From: an uncultured Eubacteriales bacterium | GTDB lineage: Bacteria; Bacillota; Clostridia; Christensenellales; Aristaeellaceae | Direction: 5' to 3' | NCBI GenBank assembly: GCA_902782795.1 | Contig: CACZOT010000008.1 | Span: 1-8,709 of the forward strand | DNA length: 8,709 nt | Shown here: positions 4,417-8,709 of the stretch, piece after piece | Layout of the letters: each line of letters opens with the position of its first letter | Position numbering within the stretch: the first letter of the stretch is position 1 | Made by a program: the position numbers and the translations under genes | The notes under the pieces: model-generated | Databases searched by the model: none | Told to the model about the DNA's origin: nothing | The model's input: only the letters and a program-made list of their open reading frames with translations

Positions 4417-7400
4417 ATGAAGCGCAGAGCCATTTCCGCGCTGCTCGCGATCCTGCTGATCCTGCAGGCGCTGCCGGCCGGCGTCGCCTTCGCGGAGACG
4501 GAGCCCGTCATCTCCAATACCCAGAGGGCAGCGGCGTTCTACACCGTGAGCTTCGTCGTGGAGGAGGGCGAGGCCCCCGCCGCGCGCTTCTACGACGCGC
4601 AGGCCGACAAAATGCTGGGCGAGCTGCCCGCCGCTCCGGCCGTTGACGGCATGACGTTTATGGGTTGGTTCCTTCCCGACAGAGAAGAGCCGGTCGACGC
4701 GAGCACGGCCGTCCTCGCCGATATGACCCTCACCGCCCGGTACGAGGCTTCCGAGTCCGCCCCGCTCATGAAGGCCCCCGCAAAGGATTCCGCCTTCTTC
4801 TACAGCAATCAGGGCGCATACAGCCAGGTGACCGTTTCCGGCACCTACAAGAAGAACCAGGTCCCCGTCGCCACGCGCGTCTCCCTGACGGGCGGAGCGG
4901 GCGAGACCGTGCTCGAGGCCTGGACGGTCGCGGGCATCAAGAACAACACCAGCCTCACCGCCGAGCTCACCATCTCCGCCCTGCCGGAGCTGGCCGAGGG
5001 CGAGAGCGTCGCGGTCTACAGCGTCACCGGCGCAAGCCTCACCGCCCTGGTGCGGGACGGCGTGCAGGCCGGCGACAGCGTCAGCGTGGCCCTGGCCTTC
5101 AAGGGCGCGAGCGGCATCGCCCTCGTCAAGCGCGGCGCGGCGCAGGAAGAAGCGCCCGAGCTCGTGGACGGCAGCGTGATCTGGGCCAACGAGGATCTCT
5201 ACCTCACCGGCAAGATGCCCGGCAGCGCCGTGGTGGCCGCCGAGCCCGTCACCGTCGCGATCGACGGCGCGGAGACGCTTCTCGCCTACGACATCTCCAT
5301 CTACGCCAACGCCAACCAGCAGGCCAAGGGCAAGACCTGGCAGCCCGCGGGCGACAAGGTGCAGGTGCACCTGCGCAGCGATCGCTTCGCGGCGGAGGAA
5401 CTCTACGTCTACCACATCGCAGACGGGAAGACCGAGTTCGTCGAAGCGGTCGAGCCCCGGGAGGGCTGGGTCGAGTTCGGCGCGGAGAGCTTCTCCGTCT
5501 ACGCGGTGGCTGGCAAGATCACAGAAAAGTACCTGGCCACCGATGGCAACCTCTACAGCATCACCGTCGCCTACGGCGCCGAAGCGGGCATCCCCGAAGG
5601 CGCGCAGCTCTCCGTAACGGAGCTGGACGGCGCGGAATACCTGAACGAAGCCGCCCGCGCCCTCAACTGGACGGACGCGGACGAGGTCTTCTACACGCGC
5701 TTCTTCGATATCTCCATCGTCAAGGACGGCGTGAAGGTCGTGCCCGGAGCCGCGGTCGAAGTGACCGTGGAACTCATGGACGTCTCCGAGGGCGCCGAGG
5801 CCCTGCAGGTCGTCCACTTCGGCAAGGAGGGCGCCGAGGAGCTGGCGAGCACCGCCACCGCCGAGGGCGTCGTCACCTTCGAGACGGATTCCTTCTCCGC
5901 CTTCGGCTTCGGCAGCATCCTCAAGCCGCTGGCCACCTGGTCCATCGACGTGAACGCGAGCGCCCCTGTGGGCGGCTTCAGGCTGCAGAGCGCCAAGTCC
6001 GCCAGCCCGGCGAGCACGGTCGACGTCTCCCTGATGGGCTTCTCCAATAGCCAGAGCCCGGTCTGGACCGATACCACGGTCGAGCTCGAGGAAGGCCTGG
6101 AGCAGCTGGGCGCGTATAACCTCAGCAGCGAAGAGGACCTCGCGGGCGGCCCATCGACGATGTGGGTCAAGGTGGCCGCGGGCAGCGGCCTGTCCCTCGG
6201 CGACGCGGAAAGCCTGAGCGTCTACGGCCTGAGCGACGGCTCGGTCGCCGAAGTCCTTTCCGAAAACGTGGGATCCGGCGCGACGCCCCTCGCCCTGGGC
6301 GACGCGGACGGCTTCGCCGTGGTCCTGGACAGCGGCTATCGCCACAAGAGCTTCACCCTGGACAACGTCTCCCTGGACGGCATGATGCCCAAGGAAGTCG
6401 AGGCGGCGGCCAGCGAGGCCGAGCCCGAGGAACTCGCAGGCGAGCTCCTAGCCGCCTACGATATCACCATCACTGATTCCGGCGCGGACTACCAGCCCGA
6501 CGCCGAGCATCCTGTCGGGGTGACCATCACCGACATGAATATCCTTGGCGCGGAGAATGTTCGCGTCCTGCATATCCTGGACGACGGCACGCAGGAGGAG
6601 ATTCCGGAATTCACCGTTTCGGGCGATACCGTCTCCTTTGAGGCGAAAGGCTTCTCGATCTACGCCGTTGTGGGCGAAACGAAGCGCCTGGTGTATAAGT
6701 TCCACTACGGAACGCAGATCGTCGCGACCGAGTACGTTCGCAAGTACGAACCCGAAAACGGCGACGAGCCTACCTATGGCGAACTGTACGATCCCGGCCT
6801 CGTGCCCGAATATGGCCAGAAGTTCGTGGGCTGGGCGCTTTCGCCGACCGAGACCGATCCGACGAAGATCTATAGCATCGACCAGCTGAACGCGCAGGTC
6901 CGCACGGCTTTGGACGGCGAATTTGAGGATCTCGATACTTACGATTATTACGCCATCACGGAAAAGGCCTACTTCCTGCGCTATCTGTACATGAACGACG
7001 ACGGCACCGTGACCACGCTGGATACGATCGTCAAGGCGGAGGATGAAAGCGAAGCGGACCGCACGATCGCCATCAACAAGGAAGTCGACCTTTCGCAGAG
7101 CGAGATCTACCAGGGCTGGTACGATCCGGTCGAACCCCGCGTCTACAGCCCGAATCTGTACGTGAGCGAAAACCCCACCTACGATACCATCGTTCTGGAC
7201 AGGCATCTGGACCTGTACCTCAAGCTGCAGGGAAGGTTCTGGCTCGTGTTCGATGCGAACGCGGGCGGGGCAGGCAGCGGCGCGACGTACACGCCGCCGC
7301 AGATGCTCTTCAGCAACGGTAATGACGTGACCGTCATGCCGGCCGATCCGGTCCGCAAGGGCTATACCTTCAAGGGCTGGAACACCAAGCCGGACGGCAG

Positions 7401-8709
7401 CGGGACAAACTGGGGCGGCCAGACCACCGCGAGCAACGGCTTCGGCGGAACGCTGAGCGAGGATACCATCCTGTACGCCCAGTGGGAACCCGCCGCGACG
7501 ACCTACCAGGTGATGTTCTGGCAGCAGAAGCTGAACACGACCACCACCGACCCGGCGACGGATTACGATTTCGTCCTGAGCGAAACGCGCGATTCCTTCA
7601 CCGGTGCGAGCGTGTCCATCACGACCGCGGATCAGCAGAAGGTGCTCGACCCGACGGACAGCAGCTATCTGCAGCACTTCATCTACAATGCGGAGAACTC
7701 GGACACGGTGGAGAAGACCGTCGAGGCGGACGGCTCCACGACCCTGAACGTGTACTACGACCGCAAGGAGTATACGCTGCGGTTCTTCTTCGCCAGAGAG
7801 TATACATCAGGAAATCGTAAGTATCTACAAGTCAACAACAACGACGAAGGTTTCCGTTACCACAATACCAATGGTGTGAATTACGCCCTGTCGTATGTTG
7901 GTGGCAACGATTATCAGAGAGTCGGTAACGTCCGTCAAACCAATACTTGGAAGTCGGTCAACGAGACCAATGTGGCGAATCTGATCTCCAGCAGCTATCT
8001 CACGGCGAATGGTCTGACGTTCGACCCGGCCACAGACTACATCACCATCGACAATGTGCAGACATGGGTCTTCACAGGCCACTCCGTCCCGAGCAGCTCG
8101 AGTTCCGTCTCGGCTAAGTACTACTATCTGCCGATCAAGGTGCGCTACGGGCAGAGTTTGGCAACCATTTGGCCTGGAGCATCGAACTTCAATACCCAGG
8201 TCATCTCGGAAGAAAACTATGAGTATTGGGGCTCCAACCTCTATCCTTTGCTGTGGGGCTTCTACTCCACAGGCAACAGCCAGAGCGGCGCCTACGAAAA
8301 GGCGGATGACGGATTACTCGGTAGCAACCAGCCGGACGGCGTTGCGAACTTCATCCTGTACTGGAGGTTTGAGACGTACGATACGTACGTGTACCGCGTA
8401 TACTTCTCGGCGCTCGAGGACGAGACCGACGGCGTGCCGTGGAATGGAACGCGGTATATTGAGCAGCCGGATCTGAACTACATCGCGACGCTCGGTACAG
8501 GAGTCAATATCAAGGAGATCCAGACCCTGTCTTTTGACGGAGTACAGGATGTACACCGCGATGACAGCACCACTGCCACGACATACAACGGGCAGAGGGT
8601 GAACGGTACGGTCTCGGTGTACTACAAGCGGAATATCCACAGCATCCACTACATCGTCCCCCCGGCGCACACGAGCGAGAACCTCAGCGCGGACGTCAAC
8701 AACGTGCCC
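4417..8709 (+). CDS. Giant modular surface protein with InlB-type repeats, 3'-truncated
   Basis: I read the frame codon by codon from the ATG at 4417 to the window end without a stop: at least 1431 residues, C-terminus missing. AAAGGAGGG (4402-4410) sits 6 bases before the ATG. A signal peptide (MKRRAISALLAILLI, cleavage after AFA at residue 26) directs export. An InlB/Flg_new-like repeat follows (42-110, with FMGWF). Three homologous beta-rich modules come next at about 289-366, 429-499 and 681-753. Each opens with [YF]DI[ST]I and ends with a FSxYAV-like strand. Further GW-type repeats carry FVGWA (803-807) and YQGWY (898-902). A full InlB B-repeat (about 942-1026) runs from FDANAGG through GYTFKGWNTKPDGSGT to LYAQWEP. 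The last part carries a YYDR/YYKR module twice (around 1113-1116 and 1402-1405). Proteins of this build are usually wall-anchored adhesins, but the anchor would lie beyond the window. GC content falls sharply near 7800. An adhesin-like role is inference; no enzyme motif is visible. Confidence -1.
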   Translation, partial: MKRRAISALLAILLILQALPAGVAFAETEPVISNTQRAAAFYTVSFVVEEGEAPAARFYDAQADKMLGELPAAPAVDGMTFMGWFLPDREEPVDASTAVLADMTLTARYEASESAPLMKAPAKDSAFFYSNQGAYSQVTVSGTYKKNQVPVATRVSLTGGAGETVLEAWTVAGIKNNTSLTAELTISALPELAEGESVAVYSVTGASLTALVRDGVQAGDSVSVALAFKGASGIALVKRGAAQEEAPELVDGSVIWANEDLYLTGKMPGSAVVAAEPVTVAIDGAETLLAYDISIYANANQQAKGKTWQPAGDKVQVHLRSDRFAAEELYVYHIADGKTEFVEAVEPREGWVEFGAESFSVYAVAGKITEKYLATDGNLYSITVAYGAEAGIPEGAQLSVTELDGAEYLNEAARALNWTDADEVFYTRFFDISIVKDGVKVVPGAAVEVTVELMDVSEGAEALQVVHFGKEGAEELASTATAEGVVTFETDSFSAFGFGSILKPLATWSIDVNASAPVGGFRLQSAKSASPASTVDVSLMGFSNSQSPVWTDTTVELEEGLEQLGAYNLSSEEDLAGGPSTMWVKVAAGSGLSLGDAESLSVYGLSDGSVAEVLSENVGSGATPLALGDADGFAVVLDSGYRHKSFTLDNVSLDGMMPKEVEAAASEAEPEELAGELLAAYDITITDSGADYQPDAEHPVGVTITDMNILGAENVRVLHILDDGTQEEIPEFTVSGDTVSFEAKGFSIYAVVGETKRLVYKFHYGTQIVATEYVRKYEPENGDEPTYGELYDPGLVPEYGQKFVGWALSPTETDPTKIYSIDQLNAQVRTALDGEFEDLDTYDYYAITEKAYFLRYLYMNDDGTVTTLDTIVKAEDESEADRTIAINKEVDLSQSEIYQGWYDPVEPRVYSPNLYVSENPTYDTIVLDRHLDLYLKLQGRFWLVFDANAGGAGSGATYTPPQMLFSNGNDVTVMPADPVRKGYTFKGWNTKPDGSGTNWGGQTTASNGFGGTLSEDTILYAQWEPAATTYQVMFWQQKLNTTTTDPATDYDFVLSETRDSFTGASVSITTADQQKVLDPTDSSYLQHFIYNAENSDTVEKTVEADGSTTLNVYYDRKEYTLRFFFAREYTSGNRKYLQVNNNDEGFRYHNTNGVNYALSYVGGNDYQRVGNVRQTNTWKSVNETNVANLISSSYLTANGLTFDPATDYITIDNVQTWVFTGHSVPSSSSSVSAKYYYLPIKVRYGQSLATIWPGASNFNTQVISEENYEYWGSNLYPLLWGFYSTGNSQSGAYEKADDGLLGSNQPDGVANFILYWRFETYDTYVYRVYFSALEDETDGVPWNGTRYIEQPDLNYIATLGTGVNIKEIQTLSFDGVQDVHRDDSTTATTYNGQRVNGTVSVYYKRNIHSIHYIVPPAHTSENLSADVNNVP
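5281..6678 (+). repeat. Three diverged protein modules inside the giant surface protein
   Basis: Module 1 (5281-5514), module 2 (5701-5913) and module 3 (6457-6675) share one pattern. It begins YDISI, FDISI or YDITI, and continues with a V-x-V strand (VQVHL, VEVTVEL, VGVTITD). Next come ELYVYHIADG, ALQVVHFGKEG or NVRVLHILDDG, and it ends FSVYAVAG, FSAFGFG or FSIYAVVG. DNA identity between them is low, so these are old duplications. Spacer sequence between modules 2 and 3 may hold a further degenerate copy. Confidence -1.
7240..7494 (+). other. InlB B-repeat domain (within the giant protein)
   Basis: Residues of about 942-1026 contain the hallmarks of a Listeria-Bacteroides (InlB B-type) repeat: a start FWLVFDANAGG, a middle PADPVRKGYTFKGWNTKPDG, and an end TILYAQWEP. 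These are beta-rich spacer or binding domains common in secreted proteins of Firmicutes. This is the best-preserved copy in the protein. Confidence -1.
7798..8709 (+). other. Segment of lower GC and different codon use within the giant gene
   Basis: The reading frame is unbroken, but composition changes abruptly after the codons for FFFARE. By hand count, 7801-7860 is 38% GC and 7861-7920 is 45%, against 77% at 5041-5100 and 62% at 7681-7740. Codons rare earlier (TCA, GGA, CGT, CTA, CAA) appear together at 7807-7830. This fits acquisition or recombination of a repeat module. Confidence -1.

Noticed and set aside
2418..4517. Minus-strand open frame of 699 codons opposite the stalk-protein gene
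   Set aside because: It lies antisense to a gene with a good ribosome site, signal peptide and recognisable domains. Its product is low-complexity Gly/Leu/Arg/Phe text, as expected from the reverse complement of EP-rich coding DNA, and it runs across both promoters.
4360..6345. Minus-strand open frame of 661 codons opposite the giant gene
   Set aside because: GC-rich coding DNA rarely has antisense stops. The product shows no signal peptide or motif, while the + frame reads through as a modular secreted protein.
6448..7677. Minus-strand open frame of 409 codons
   Set aside because: Shadow of the giant gene, covering its best InlB repeat; no ribosome site or domain of its own.

Overview
The window looks like chromosomal DNA of a high-G+C Gram-positive anaerobe, most likely a gut-type member of the Clostridia. 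This is an inference from four things: strong AGGAGG-type ribosome binding sites, sigma-A-like promoters, a class B sortase, and secreted proteins with InlB-type repeats, SH3b and Ig-like domains. No rRNA, tRNA, CRISPR array or transposase gene was found. All five genes read on the + strand.

Bases 1-1456 hold a two-gene unit. The 3' part of a class B sortase gene, with its catalytic His, Cys and Arg all visible, overlaps by one base the start of a 250-residue secreted protein of unknown function. A hairpin terminator follows at 1500-1538. It sits inside a GC-rich intergenic stretch (1464-1643) that is itself an imperfect inverted repeat.

Bases 1680-2369 hold a stand-alone gene: a sigma-A promoter, a short leader, a manganese efflux pump of the MntP family, and a strong terminator. 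The promoter leaves about 29 nt of leader, so there is no room for a yybP-ykoY manganese riboswitch.

Bases 2370-2765 are a 396-base gap that is clearly more AT-rich than the flanking genes. It carries two putative promoters pointing right, a pair of TTAACG direct repeats, an 11-bp perfect inverted repeat touching the second promoter, and a leader of about 134 nt with two hairpins.

Bases 2766-8709 hold two secreted-protein genes 43 bp apart, probably co-transcribed. The first encodes a 535-residue protein in which an SH3b-like domain and a C-terminal Ig-like domain are separated by long Glu/Pro/Ala-rich stalks. The second is a very large protein, at least 1431 residues and running off the window end. 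It has a signal peptide, three homologous beta-rich modules, several InlB-type repeats and later repeat modules. Base composition inside it falls sharply near 7800, which suggests a mosaic gene.

Taken together, most of the window serves the cell surface: a sortase with a coupled secreted partner, then a stalk protein and a giant adhesin-like protein. Whether this sortase anchors any of these proteins cannot be decided here, because the C-terminus of the giant protein is outside the window and no sorting signal is visible in the two complete secreted proteins.
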